Assembly: GCF_001015055.1 (NCBI RefSeq)
Contig: NZ_BBWZ01000010.1
Span: 62,001-126,000 of the forward strand
Length of the DNA stretch: 64,000 nt
Source of the DNA: Aneurinibacillus tyrosinisolvens
Lineage (GTDB): Bacteria; Bacillota; Bacilli; Aneurinibacillales; Aneurinibacillaceae
Direction: 5' to 3'
Shown: positions 8,796-22,437 of the stretch, piece after piece
How positions within the stretch are numbered: the stretch's first letter is position 1
Layout: each line of letters begins with the position of its first letter
Position numbers and translations under genes: made by a program
The notes under the pieces: generated by a model
The model's input: the letters and a program-made list of their open reading frames with translations, nothing else
What the model was told of the DNA's origin: nothing
Databases searched by the model: none

Positions 8796-9655
8796 TACAG
8801 CGTATGGCAAATCCGGTATTATCCAAAGAACTCCGCCTGCGCATGCGCTCGAAGCGGACGCCCTGGGCCATTGTGTTTTATCTTGCCGCCCTGGGCGGAA
8901 TTGCCTTCACCTTTATTTTTATGGAGACACAGGGGCGGGGCTACTACAGTCCTTCCAGCGCCCGTACGATTTTTATTATGCTGTGCATTCTGCAGTTCGC
9001 GCTTGTCGCTTTCGTGACACCGGGGCTTACGGCGGGCGTCATCAGCGGAGAGCGGGAGCGGCAGACATTAAACATCCTGCTGACGACGAACCTTTCGCCG
9101 GCCAAAATCATTTTCGGCAAATGGCTCTCTTCCCTTAGCTTTATGATTTTGCTTGTCCTTTCCTCCATTCCGCTCTACAGCATTGTTTTTCTGTTTGGCG
9201 GGATTTCCCCGGGCCAGCTGGTGCAGGTGTTTGGTGTTTACATCGTTACGATGCTTGCGATTGGAGCGGTGGGGGTGCTCGTTTCGACACTCATTAAGCG
9301 CACGGGAGTGGCCACGGTCGTCACCTATGCGATTATTTTCGGCTATACGGCCGGAATTACCGTTCTCATTATCGCGATCCAGCAAATGCTTATGCGTACA
9401 CCCAATCAAGGATATGGCCCGCCGAAGCAGCTTCCTGTATGGGATCAGCTTCTCGTCAGTTTCCATCCGGCAGTCGGGCTCTTTTCCATTTTCGGTGAGG
9501 ATGCCTTCTTTGGTCCGGTTATCACTCAATTGTGGAAGCTTCCGATCAGTCCATACTGGGTGTTTATGATATTCTATATAGTCATTGCCATTGTATGTAT
9601 TTCACTGGCCATTTACTTCGTTAGGCCTGTAAGGCGCAGGTTGTTTAAAAAGTAG
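8792..9655 (+). CDS. ABC-2 type transporter permease
   Basis: 287-residue membrane protein with six hydrophobic segments. The conserved ABC-2 cytoplasmic loop SGERERQTLNILLTTNLSPAKIIFGK (quoted in parts: SGERERQTLNILLTT, then SPAKIIFGK) lies near residue 88. It pairs with the ATPase gene, which it overlaps by four bases. The first residues (MANPVLSKELRLRMRSKRTPW) are typical of ABC-2 permeases. The gap of 12 bases to the next gene contains its AGGAGG ribosome site. Substrate not deducible. Confidence 0.88.
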   Translation: MIQRMANPVLSKELRLRMRSKRTPWAIVFYLAALGGIAFTFIFMETQGRGYYSPSSARTIFIMLCILQFALVAFVTPGLTAGVISGERERQTLNILLTTNLSPAKIIFGKWLSSLSFMILLVLSSIPLYSIVFLFGGISPGQLVQVFGVYIVTMLAIGAVGVLVSTLIKRTGVATVVTYAIIFGYTAGITVLIIAIQQMLMRTPNQGYGPPKQLPVWDQLLVSFHPAVGLFSIFGEDAFFGPVITQLWKLPISPYWVFMIFYIVIAIVCISLAIYFVRPVRRRLFKK

Positions 9656-9667
9656 AGGAGGATTTGC

Positions 9668-11365
9668 ATGGAGGAGAGGCAAGGAAACCGTTTGCTGGAA
9701 TTGCTGCAGCCGATACGCAGGCAGCTGCTGTACCGGAAAATGTACAGCCACATCGGGCGTTTTTCTTTTTATGCGGTATGCACAGGGATGGTGCTTTTGC
9801 TCATCTCCTACTTCCTTCCGTTTCCTTCTGTGAGGGAAGCAGCCGTGCTGCTTGTCAGCGTTTCTACCATATCCGGCTTTGTTCTCGCCTGGCTTTGGGG
9901 GCCGGATAACCGTCAGGCCGCAGCCGTTGCCGACCGGAACGGTTTACAGGAAAGAGTAACGACCGCGCTTGACAATGTTGGCGCGGTCTCTCCTTTTTCC
10001 GCTGCGCAACGGGAAGATGCGGTCAAGCGGCTGCAAAAGGCGCTTCCATCCATTCTCAAAGCAATAAACGTATGGCCTTTCTCCAGGAAAGAAGTATACA
10101 TTGGCGGCTTTCTCTTCACTTTCTGGTTCGTACTGCTTCTCAGCCCGAATTCCATGGACAGCATCCTGCGGCAGAAGGCACTGGAGCGAAAGGCGGTTTC
10201 CACTGTTGAGAAGAAAGTGGAAGAGACGGCGAAGAAAATCCAGGAGAATAACCGCCTGGCTGATCAGCAGAAGAAAGAAGCGGCAAAAGTGCTCGATGAT
10301 TTAAAAAAGGATTTGAAAGAGTCCCGGACGATGACAGATAAACTAAATGCGCTGGAAACAGCCGGGAAAAGGCTGGATAAGCTTCAGGAAAAAGCAAATC
10401 AGAAGCAAAGCGCGCTGGCTGACATGAACAAAAAGCTGGCCGAAAATAAAATGATGAAGGAAGCGGCCGCTGCTCTTGAGAAGAAAGACAAAGAAGCGCT
10501 GCTTCGCGCCATGGAGCAGGTAAGAAACCAACTGGCTTCCCTCCCGCAAAAAGAAAGAGAAGAGATGGCAAGGCTAATGGAGGAAGTGGCCAGGAAGTGG
10601 CAGGAATCGGCTGGCAAAGCCGGTGAGCCGCAGGCGGGACAGCTTGCCGAAAATTTAAGAAAAGCCGCGGAAAATATTCGCAGCGGGAACCTGCCGCAAT
10701 CTTATGAGGATATGAGAGAAGCGATGCTGCAGGCGCTGCAGGAAAGCGGGCAGGCGGAACAGATGAACCGGCAGCTGGCGCAGGCGATGGCTTCCCTGCA
10801 GCAATCGCAAATGACGCTGGCCGCAGGCGGAGCAGGACAGCCGGGGAGCGCGGCATCTCCTGGCAGCAGTACGGGTGGAACAGCGGGGACAGGCGCACCC
10901 GGGCAGTCCGGAGACAGTAGTGCACCGCCCAATTCCAGCCAAAGCGGTCAGGGAGCAGGTGGACAGGGGACCGGAGCCGGCTCAGGTAACGGTTCCGGCT
11001 CGGGCAGCGGCTCCGGTTCAGGCACTGGGACCGGCGGCACAGGCAGTGGAACAGGCACGGGTGGTTCAGCCGGCGGCCAGGGCAACGGAGCAGGAACGGG
11101 AGCGGGAACGCATGAGATGGTAAACATTCCATCCGAACGCCTAAACGGCCCGGGTCCTGAAGGTACGGTCGGCGGGCCGCTCGGGCAGGGACCGGCTGAA
11201 TCGAGACAAAGCGGTAAAAGCCAGGTCTCTCCCGGTGTCTCGCGGCCTTACGAAGAGGTGTATCAGCAGTATGAGAAGTTTGCGCGGGAAAGCATGGATC
11301 GAAACGAGATTCCCGCAGACTACGAGAAAATCGTAAAAGACTATTTCAGCAATATTGAACCGTAA
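9668..11365 (+). CDS. Membrane protein with long coiled coil and Gly/Ser/Thr-rich linker
   Basis: 565-residue protein without a recognised family name. Two membrane helices are seen at about 28-80 and a third at about 140-160. A charged coiled coil rich in Lys, Glu and Ala spans about 165-390. A low-complexity Gly/Ser/Thr/Gln segment covers about 390-480, and a conserved-looking tail ends in EEVYQQYEKFARESMDRNEI. Such proteins (DUF4175-like architecture) accompany MoxR/DUF58/VWA genes. The start has a good AGGAGG site. The low-complexity segment makes the encoding DNA G-rich and repetitive. It probably serves as a scaffold at the membrane. Confidence 0.82.
   Translation: MEERQGNRLLELLQPIRRQLLYRKMYSHIGRFSFYAVCTGMVLLLISYFLPFPSVREAAVLLVSVSTISGFVLAWLWGPDNRQAAAVADRNGLQERVTTALDNVGAVSPFSAAQREDAVKRLQKALPSILKAINVWPFSRKEVYIGGFLFTFWFVLLLSPNSMDSILRQKALERKAVSTVEKKVEETAKKIQENNRLADQQKKEAAKVLDDLKKDLKESRTMTDKLNALETAGKRLDKLQEKANQKQSALADMNKKLAENKMMKEAAAALEKKDKEALLRAMEQVRNQLASLPQKEREEMARLMEEVARKWQESAGKAGEPQAGQLAENLRKAAENIRSGNLPQSYEDMREAMLQALQESGQAEQMNRQLAQAMASLQQSQMTLAAGGAGQPGSAASPGSSTGGTAGTGAPGQSGDSSAPPNSSQSGQGAGGQGTGAGSGNGSGSGSGSGSGTGTGGTGSGTGTGGSAGGQGNGAGTGAGTHEMVNIPSERLNGPGPEGTVGGPLGQGPAESRQSGKSQVSPGVSRPYEEVYQQYEKFARESMDRNEIPADYEKIVKDYFSNIEP
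10845..11108 (+). repeat. G-rich low-complexity coding repeat
   Basis: Irregular repetition of GGCTCCGG-, GGCACGGG- and GGAACAGG-like units encoding runs of Gly, Ser and Thr (GSGNGSGSGSGSGS type) inside the 565-residue protein. The segment is likely to vary in length between strains by slippage. Confidence 0.75.
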
Positions 11366-11402
11366 GGAAAACCGGAATGAAAATGAGAATAGAGGTGTGG
11401 CC

Positions 11403-12395
11403 ATGCCATCTGTAAGCGGTGAAAACCGATTGATAGAATACCGGAATCACATAGACAAGGTTCGAAATGAAATTGCCAAAGTTATGATCGGACAGCGTGA
11501 CGTCATCGACCAAATGCTGTGGGCGGTTTTCGCCGGAGGGCACGCGCTGCTTGAAGGCGTGCCGGGCCTTGGGAAAACGCTGCTCGTCCGCACGCTGGCG
11601 GAGGCTTTTGAACTGTCGTTTCGCAGAATTCAATTTACGCCGGATTTAATGCCTGCGGACATCCTCGGAACGAACATATTGCAGGTGGACGAAGAAGGGA
11701 GGCAGCACTTCTCCTTCCAGCAGGGCCCAATTTTTGCCCATGTGGTGCTCGCCGATGAGATTAACCGGGCCACACCGAAAACACAGAGCGCCATGCTTGA
11801 AGCGATGCAGGAGCACACCGTATCGGTTGGCGGCGTAACCCGCCCGCTGCCCGAGCCTTTCTTTGTGCTGGCCACCCAGAACCCGCTTGAGAATGAAGGG
11901 ACGTATCCGCTGCCAGAAGCGCAGCTCGACCGCTTCATGATTAAAATCGACGTTCCCTTCCCCACAGAATCGGAATTACAGCAAATTGTAAGCCGCACTA
12001 CGTCCGCTCCTTCCAACAATGTAGAAAAAGTAGCAGACGGATCCGTCATTCAGGAAATTCAGCGGGCGGCCCGCGACATCCTCATCGCCGACCGGGTGAT
12101 TGAATATGCGGTAAAGCTGCTGCTCGCCACCCATCCTGGAGACAATGCGGCAGAATCTGTCCGGAAATACGTGCGCGCGGGGGCGGGGCCGCGCGGCGTG
12201 CAGGCCATGGTGACGCTGGCCAAGGTGCGTGCCCTGTGTGACGGCCGTTACAATGTTGCGTTCGAAGATATTACAGCCGTTATCCTGCCCGCGCTCCGCC
12301 ACCGTATTTTCCTTAACTTCGAGGGAGAAGCGAACGGCATTCGCACCGATGAGATTATCCGTGATATTCTGCAGGCAGCGGGGAATGAAAAATGA
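11403..12395 (+). CDS. MoxR family AAA+ ATPase
   Basis: 330-residue AAA+ chaperone-like ATPase. Walker A GVPGLGKT is near residue 46, Walker B VVLADEINRATPKTQ near 110, sensor 1 ATQNPLENEGTYPLPEAQLDRF near 150 (quoted here as ATQNP and EGTYPLPEAQLDRF), and arginine-finger and lid regions follow. MoxR ATPases mature or remodel von Willebrand A proteins, which fits the neighbours. The ATG at 11403 is preferred because AGAGGTG lies six bases upstream; a TTG at 11355 in the same frame would overlap the previous gene and has no ribosome site. Confidence 0.93.
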   Translation: MPSVSGENRLIEYRNHIDKVRNEIAKVMIGQRDVIDQMLWAVFAGGHALLEGVPGLGKTLLVRTLAEAFELSFRRIQFTPDLMPADILGTNILQVDEEGRQHFSFQQGPIFAHVVLADEINRATPKTQSAMLEAMQEHTVSVGGVTRPLPEPFFVLATQNPLENEGTYPLPEAQLDRFMIKIDVPFPTESELQQIVSRTTSAPSNNVEKVADGSVIQEIQRAARDILIADRVIEYAVKLLLATHPGDNAAESVRKYVRAGAGPRGVQAMVTLAKVRALCDGRYNVAFEDITAVILPALRHRIFLNFEGEANGIRTDEIIRDILQAAGNEK

Positions 12396-13279
12396 GTACG
12401 GAACAGCCACTGCTTGAACCGGATTTTTTGCGAAGGCTGGAAAGAATGTGTGTCGCAGGTAAGCAGGCGATGCGGGGCACGCAGGCGGGGAAACGGCGTT
12501 CCCGGAACCTCGGCAGTTCGATCGAGTTCGCCGATTACCGCTCCTACACACCCGGGGACGACCTGAGGCAGCTGGACTGGAACGCCTACGCCCGGCTCGG
12601 AAAACTATTCTTAAAAACGTACCTTGATGAACAGGAAGTACATGTTTCATTTTACATTGACTGCAGCAAGTCCATGGCTTTCGGATCGCCTTCGAAGTTT
12701 CACCGGGCAGTGCAGCTTGTGGCAGCGCTCGGCTATTTATCCTTGCACCATTTTGATAGAATCTCCGTCTATGCATTTGATAGCGGGATTCGGGCGGCGC
12801 TGCCCTCATTGCTCGGAAAGGGGAAAACACACCGGCTCTTTCCATTTCTCGCTTCGCTCAAACCGGAGGGGACGGGAAATCTGAACGAAGCGCTCTTCGG
12901 CGGGCGTGCCGTGCACGGGAAACCCGGGATTTCGCTCATTTTTTCTGACTTCCTCTATGAGAATGGCTATGAAAAAGGCGTGAATTATATTCAGGCAGCG
13001 CGGCAGGAGGTCTCTCTCGTCCATCTTCTCGCTGAGGAGGAACGTACACCGGCCATGCAGGGGGATCTGCGCCTGGTGGACAGCGAGACACAGAGCAAAA
13101 CAGAGGTCGCCGTGTCGCAGGCCCTTCTGCATACATACGAGCGATCGCTGCGTGAATTCAGGCAGGGAATGGCCGATTATGCGCACAGGCGGGGCTTAAC
13201 GTACATCGATGTTCGTCCCGAAGCAAGCATTGAAGAAATCATCTTTCAAGTATTTCAGCAGGCAGGGCTCGTCCGCTAG
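12392..13279 (+). CDS. DUF58 domain protein (VWA-like)
   Basis: 295-residue soluble protein of the DUF58 family. The hallmark EFADYRSYTPGDDLRQLDWN is at about residues 48-67, followed by a VWA-like fold with an atypical metal site DCSKSM near residue 90. DUF58 proteins are constant partners of MoxR ATPases. The gene overlaps moxR by four bases (ATGA). The product is expected in the cytoplasm, at the inner face of the membrane. Function within the module is inferred only from partners. Confidence 0.92.
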   Translation: MSTEQPLLEPDFLRRLERMCVAGKQAMRGTQAGKRRSRNLGSSIEFADYRSYTPGDDLRQLDWNAYARLGKLFLKTYLDEQEVHVSFYIDCSKSMAFGSPSKFHRAVQLVAALGYLSLHHFDRISVYAFDSGIRAALPSLLGKGKTHRLFPFLASLKPEGTGNLNEALFGGRAVHGKPGISLIFSDFLYENGYEKGVNYIQAARQEVSLVHLLAEEERTPAMQGDLRLVDSETQSKTEVAVSQALLHTYERSLREFRQGMADYAHRRGLTYIDVRPEASIEEIIFQVFQQAGLVR

Positions 13280-13293
13280 AAGGGAGGAAAACA

Positions 13294-15171
13294 ATGCAGT
13301 GGCTTGCGCTTTATAATCTTGGATTTTTACTTATGATTCCCGCCATTCTTGCTCTCTATCTTCTGAAGCGGAAATACGAGGAACAGGAAATATCGAGCAC
13401 CTTCCTCTGGCAGCGCCTGCTTCGCGACCGCGAGGCGAATCGGCCCTGGCAGAAGCTGAAGCGGAATTTGCTTCTCCTCCTGCAGCTGGCTGCGGCAGCT
13501 CTGCTTATCCTCGCCCTTCTGAAGCCGGCAGTGCCCATAGAAGGCGCTTCGGCGGCACACACGATTCTTGTCGTTGACTCCTCGGGAAGCATGCTTGCAA
13601 AGGAAGGGGAGGGCACAAGGTTCCAACTGGCACAGAAGGAAGCGGAGACGGTCATTGAACACCTCAGCGGAAAACAAACCGTGACTCTGCTGGAGGCGGG
13701 CATTCAGCCGAGAGTTGTCCTTACCAGAAGTTCGGATACAAAGGCGCTTCGCGGAGCGCTTGCCTCCATTTACGCCCGGCCAGGGACAGCCGACTACCAT
13801 GCTGCGTTTTCACTTGCGAAAGCGATTGCACTTTCAGATCGGGGCAGCGAAATCATCTGGCTGGGGGACGGAGCACAGGAAGGCCTGCTTGCCTCGTCTG
13901 ATCATTTGCCGGCAGGAAGTTTCCGCCACATTCAAATCGGCAGCAGTAGAGAGAATACAGCCATTGCCGTCTTTGCGGCGCAAAGAAGGGAGAAGGCGGT
14001 GGAAGCGCTGCTCCGCATTGATAATTACGGAACACGCAAGCAAAAAGGAAGCGTCATCGTGTACGGGGCAGATAACCGTATGCTTGACGTGTCCGGTTTT
14101 GAAGTGGACGGGAACAGCAGCCGTTCCGTTACCTTTTCTAACCTGCCTCAGCGCCCGGCTTATCATGCCGTACTAAAAATCGACGGGGACGCGCTGGCGG
14201 AGGATAACGAGCGGTGGAGCGTTCCTTTCTCACAGGAAAAAGCAAAAGTGATGCTTGTCTCACCGCAAGGGAACCGCTTTGTAAGCCAGGCCTTATCGCT
14301 CGATCCGCGGGTGGAGGTAGAGAAGGCGGAGCGCATGCCGGATGGGAAAAAAGAGCCTGTTAACGTCTGGGTGTTAGACAGGTATGTTCCGGAGCGGCTG
14401 CCGGAAGGGGATGTTCTACTGCTTGCTCCCGGTAAGAGCACCGACTGGCTTCCGTATAAGACGGAAGGGGAGATAACGAAAGCGATCGAAGTAAAAAAGC
14501 AGGACCACCCCCTCCTAAAGCATGTCGATTGGAAGAACGTACATATTGCAAGCGCTGCTTCCTTCGGTGAAATGAATGGCATCGAACCCCTTGTTGTCTC
14601 CGGTGGGAAAACGCTCGTTGCCGCAGGAAACATTGGCGCTAGCAGAGTTGTCATTCTCGGATTTGACATCCATGCGTCTGATTTTGCGCTCCGTCCCGCA
14701 TTTCCGATCTTCATCCAGAATGCGCTGTCCTGGCTGTCGCCTGCACAGGCCACTTCTGCAGGAGCCGCCTACCCCGGTGAAACGATGACGCTCTCCTTTG
14801 CGCCGGGTGCGGAAAGCCGGACGATGATTAGGCCGGATGGAACGAGGGAAGAACTGCAGACCCGGGGGACCGCTTTGCTTTACCGTATCCCTGAGCAGAC
14901 AGGCTTGTACCAGCTGGAGGAAGTGGAAGGGGGCCGGAAGACGGTCCGCTTTTTTACGGCGGAAATGAGAGAAGAAGAATCCCGGATTACGCCGCGGGCC
15001 ATTCAGGTGGCTGCGGTACAGCCGGATAGTAAAGAAGAACAATCCGGTGACGGTGAGAAGAAAACGCCCGGAAAAGGAGGGGGAGGACAGATGGAACTGA
15101 CCTTCTGGCTTGCGGCCCTTGCGCTTCTCGTCGCTTTCATGGAATGGGTGGTGTATCAGCGTGGCTATTAG
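13294..15171 (+). CDS. BatA/VWA domain membrane protein
   Basis: 625-residue protein. The N-terminal BatA-type double membrane hairpin lies at about 5-25 and 57-78, with FLWQRLLRDREANRPWQKLK between the helices. A VWA domain follows with an intact metal site DSSGSM near residue 93, then a beta-rich domain, a GATase-like segment (VMLVSPQGNRFV near residue 317), and a last membrane helix at about 600-620. The architecture resembles BatA/BatB proteins of the aerotolerance-type operon. It overlaps the next gene by 11 bases. The ribosome site is GAAGGGAGG. Confidence 0.9.
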   Translation: MQWLALYNLGFLLMIPAILALYLLKRKYEEQEISSTFLWQRLLRDREANRPWQKLKRNLLLLLQLAAAALLILALLKPAVPIEGASAAHTILVVDSSGSMLAKEGEGTRFQLAQKEAETVIEHLSGKQTVTLLEAGIQPRVVLTRSSDTKALRGALASIYARPGTADYHAAFSLAKAIALSDRGSEIIWLGDGAQEGLLASSDHLPAGSFRHIQIGSSRENTAIAVFAAQRREKAVEALLRIDNYGTRKQKGSVIVYGADNRMLDVSGFEVDGNSSRSVTFSNLPQRPAYHAVLKIDGDALAEDNERWSVPFSQEKAKVMLVSPQGNRFVSQALSLDPRVEVEKAERMPDGKKEPVNVWVLDRYVPERLPEGDVLLLAPGKSTDWLPYKTEGEITKAIEVKKQDHPLLKHVDWKNVHIASAASFGEMNGIEPLVVSGGKTLVAAGNIGASRVVILGFDIHASDFALRPAFPIFIQNALSWLSPAQATSAGAAYPGETMTLSFAPGAESRTMIRPDGTREELQTRGTALLYRIPEQTGLYQLEEVEGGRKTVRFFTAEMREEESRITPRAIQVAAVQPDSKEEQSGDGEKKTPGKGGGGQMELTFWLAALALLVAFMEWVVYQRGY

Positions 15172-17980
15172 TTTCCAACAGCCTCTTTTCCTTTTTCTAT
15201 TCATACCCGCGGTCGCACTCATTCTGTGGTGGTGGAGAAGCCGGCATAAGGCAGGCGCAGGCGGCAGCAAGCGGCACTGGATTGCGGGAATCCGCCTGCT
15301 TTTTTTCAGCTGTCTCATTCTTTCCCTTTCAGGCATTCTGCTTTTGTTTCCTGTACGGGGAGAAACGGTTGTATTTGTCGTGGACCGTTCGGCATCGATG
15401 AATGATGACGGGCGAATCGTGCCGTTTCTGCGGGATGCCGTCCAGGCGAAGAAACCGGAGGACAGCTTCGGGATTGTTTCCGTCGGCGGCGAGGCGGGGG
15501 TTGAGCAGCCGGTGAAGGACAGCAGGCAGCTGACCACTCTCGGTGTCCCGGTGAACCCGCATGCGACGAATCTCGCGGAAGGTATCCGCCTGGCAACCGG
15601 CATGATTCCAAGCCAGGCGAGAGGACGGATTGTTGTGCTGACTGACGGGCTGGAAACGCGCGGGGATGCGGCGGCAGAAGCTCGCCTCGCCAAAGAGCGG
15701 GGCATTGTCACCGATGCGGTGTATCTTCCCCAGCGTGCGGGCGATGAAGTGATGATTACTTCCCTCCAGCTCCCCGACCGGCTCTTTATTGGAGAAGCGT
15801 TTCAGGGGAAAGTTACGGTAAACAGCACGACCGCAACCAGAGGAATGCTTCGTTTCTATGAAGGAAACCGGGAAGCGGGCCAGCAGTCTGTTGCAATCGA
15901 AAAAGGAGAAAATCGTTTCGTTTTCGACGGCAAAGCGGCTGCAGAAGGATTCCATCGGTACCGGGCGGAGTTAACGGCGGATAAAGATACGATCCGGGTA
16001 AACAACGAGGCGTACGCGTTCACGCGGGTGAGCGGATCGCCGAAGATATTGATTGTGCAGGGACATGATGGAGCGGCGGATAACCTCGTTCATGCTTTGC
16101 AGGCGGGCGGGCTGAACGTCGAATTGAAAAACCCGGCGATGCTTCCGAGGGAATTGAATGATTACAAAGGATACGCCAGCCTCGTTTTTGCTCATGTCCA
16201 GGCCACGCAGATAAGCGACATTGATATGGGGCGAATTCGGACGGCGGTTCGCGATCTCGGGATGGGCTTTGTCATGACAGGCGGGCCGGACAGCTTCGGG
16301 ATGGGCGGGTGGTTTAAGACGCCGATTGAGGAAGCGCTGCCGGTTGAGATGGATTTGAAGGGAAAAGAAGAGCTTCCTTCGCTCGGGCTTACGCTTGTAA
16401 TCGATAAGTCAGGAAGCATGGCGTCCGGCATGGGCGGTCCGAACAAAATGGAGCTTGCCAAAGAAGCGGCCAACCGCGCAACGGAAATGCTGAACAGCAA
16501 GGACCAGGTAAGCGTGGTCGCCTTCGACAGTACGCCGTGGACGGTCGTTGAACCGACGCCGGTCACGAAGCTTTCGGACATTCAGGAAAAAATCGGCAGC
16601 ATCTATGCAGACGGCGGAACCGAAATTTTCTCCGCCCTCGAGGTCGCCTACGAGAAAGCCCAGGAGATGAAAACGCAGCGCAAGCACGTGATTTTACTGA
16701 CCGACGGCCAATCAAGCCAGCAGAGCGATTACGAAAGCCTGCTTGAAGAGATGAAGCAAAAGAACATTACCGTTTCAACAGTGGCCGTCGGAGGGGATGC
16801 GGACACAGCCCTTCTGGAGCAAATCGCACAGTTTGGAAAAGGCCGCTACTACCAAAGCAATGATGCGAGCAGCATCCCGAAAATATTTAGTAAAGAGACC
16901 GCGCTGTCGACGCGGACATTTATCGTGGAAAAACCACACGTTCCTAAACACCCGGCAGCGCATGACTGGTCCGTGCTTAATCAGCCGATCCCGCTGCTGC
17001 ATACGTACATCGCAACGACTCCGAAGCAGACGGCGGAGCTTGCGCTTGTCAGCGCTGACTCGGATCCGGTTCTGGCCAGGTGGCAGTATGGGCTCGGGCG
17101 AACGGTGGCCTGGACGAGTGACCTGGAAGGGAAGTGGGCGCCGGGTTGGGCGGCATGGAATATGAGCAGCCGCCTGTGGAGCGACATTATAAGCTGGACG
17201 TTTCCGCAGATTTCCCATGCGGGATGGGAAACGGAAACCGGGGTGGATGGCACGCGGGCGACGGTAAAAGTGCAGCTTCCGCCGAACAGCCCGCTGCCGC
17301 AGAGCATGGAGGCGGTCATCCTGGACAATGAGCTGAAAAGGCAGGTTATCCGGCTGCAGCCGACAGCCCCCGGAAAGCTGCAGGGGGAGTTTGCCGCCGA
17401 CAGGCCCGGCACGTATATGCTGCAAATCGTGCAGAAAGAGGGAGATAAAATCACCGCCAGCCAGACAGAGGGATTGACCCTTTCGTATTCCCCGGAGTAC
17501 GGAATCAGGTCGGGCGGGGAGCAGAAGGCAGCCGCGATGGTGAAGGCGGGAGGCGGCAAGCTTCTGGAAAAACCGAAAGCGTCTTTCGCGGGGGATTTGC
17601 CCGGCAAGTGGGATAGGCAGGACATCAGCGATTTGCTTTTGATGGTGGCGGCGCTCCTCTGGCCGCTCGATATCGCACTGCGCAGAGTGCAAGTTCCCGC
17701 TTCCTGGATTCAGCGAATGAAAGCAAAGCTGCCCTTCTCCGCGAGAGAACAGGCACCTTCCTCGGAGAGGGCAGCCGCGCTCGGTACACTGGCGGCAAAA
17801 AAAGAGCAATACAAAGAAAAAGCGCCTGCCCCCCAGACACGGCCGGCACCGGTAAAACTGAGAGAGCCGCTGATAGCGAAGCAGAAAAAAGCGGCAAACA
17901 GCGGGGATAATCCCGCGGCACGCGGTGCTACGTTCAATCGTTTGCTTGAAGCGAAGAAAAACCATCGAAAAGAAGAATAG
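15161..17980 (+). CDS. Large double-VWA membrane protein
   Basis: 939-residue protein from the GTG at 15161; a TTG at 15110 in the same frame is possible but would overlap the previous gene deeply. Membrane helices are at about 8-25 and 42-62. There is a degenerate first VWA (VDRSASMNDDGR near residue 72), a GATase-like region (MTGGPDSFGMGGW near 370), a second VWA with intact metal site DKSGSM near 412 and LLTDGQSS near 510, and a further beta domain. A C-terminal helix at about 820-840 and a basic, low-complexity cytoplasmic tail follow. It ends the eight-gene module. Substrates of VWA domains are proteins or metal-dependent ligands; here unknown. Confidence 0.9.
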   Translation: MAISFQQPLFLFLFIPAVALILWWWRSRHKAGAGGSKRHWIAGIRLLFFSCLILSLSGILLLFPVRGETVVFVVDRSASMNDDGRIVPFLRDAVQAKKPEDSFGIVSVGGEAGVEQPVKDSRQLTTLGVPVNPHATNLAEGIRLATGMIPSQARGRIVVLTDGLETRGDAAAEARLAKERGIVTDAVYLPQRAGDEVMITSLQLPDRLFIGEAFQGKVTVNSTTATRGMLRFYEGNREAGQQSVAIEKGENRFVFDGKAAAEGFHRYRAELTADKDTIRVNNEAYAFTRVSGSPKILIVQGHDGAADNLVHALQAGGLNVELKNPAMLPRELNDYKGYASLVFAHVQATQISDIDMGRIRTAVRDLGMGFVMTGGPDSFGMGGWFKTPIEEALPVEMDLKGKEELPSLGLTLVIDKSGSMASGMGGPNKMELAKEAANRATEMLNSKDQVSVVAFDSTPWTVVEPTPVTKLSDIQEKIGSIYADGGTEIFSALEVAYEKAQEMKTQRKHVILLTDGQSSQQSDYESLLEEMKQKNITVSTVAVGGDADTALLEQIAQFGKGRYYQSNDASSIPKIFSKETALSTRTFIVEKPHVPKHPAAHDWSVLNQPIPLLHTYIATTPKQTAELALVSADSDPVLARWQYGLGRTVAWTSDLEGKWAPGWAAWNMSSRLWSDIISWTFPQISHAGWETETGVDGTRATVKVQLPPNSPLPQSMEAVILDNELKRQVIRLQPTAPGKLQGEFAADRPGTYMLQIVQKEGDKITASQTEGLTLSYSPEYGIRSGGEQKAAAMVKAGGGKLLEKPKASFAGDLPGKWDRQDISDLLLMVAALLWPLDIALRRVQVPASWIQRMKAKLPFSAREQAPSSERAAALGTLAAKKEQYKEKAPAPQTRPAPVKLREPLIAKQKKAANSGDNPAARGATFNRLLEAKKNHRKEE

Positions 17981-17985
17981 ATGTT

Positions 17986-17994
17986 TGGTATAAT
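17986..17994 (+). promoter_or_regulatory. pcrA: Extended -10 promoter for pcrA-ligA
   Basis: TTGGTATAAT-type box (TG one base before TATAAT at 17989-17994) six bases after the preceding stop; the -35 region is poor, as is common for extended -10 promoters. Confidence 0.55.
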
Positions 17995-18032
17995 GGCAGG
18001 GAGATGTTTGCTTTTGAAAGGAGTAAATTCCC

Positions 18033-22318
<4,286 letters not shown>

Positions 22319-22326
22319 TCATTGCA

Positions 22327-22358
22327 GAAGCTTCTCCTATTACAGGGGAAGCTTTTGT
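22327..22358 (+). terminator. Rho-independent terminator after ligA
   Basis: AAGCTTCTCCT at 22328-22338 pairs with AGGGGAAGCTT at 22344-22354 (one G-T pair), followed by TTTTGTT. Confidence 0.8.
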
Positions 22359-22437
22359 TCCTCATTGGCATGCGTGATAAATCTTATTCTTTTACGGCAT
22401 GCTAAGCCTAACATGCTAAATTGAAGGCGGTTGTTCT

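Noticed and set aside
11355-11402. TTG at 11355 as start of moxR
   Set aside because: No ribosome site and unusual Asn/Arg/Glu-rich prefix (NRKENRNENENRG); ATG 11403 has AGAGGTG.
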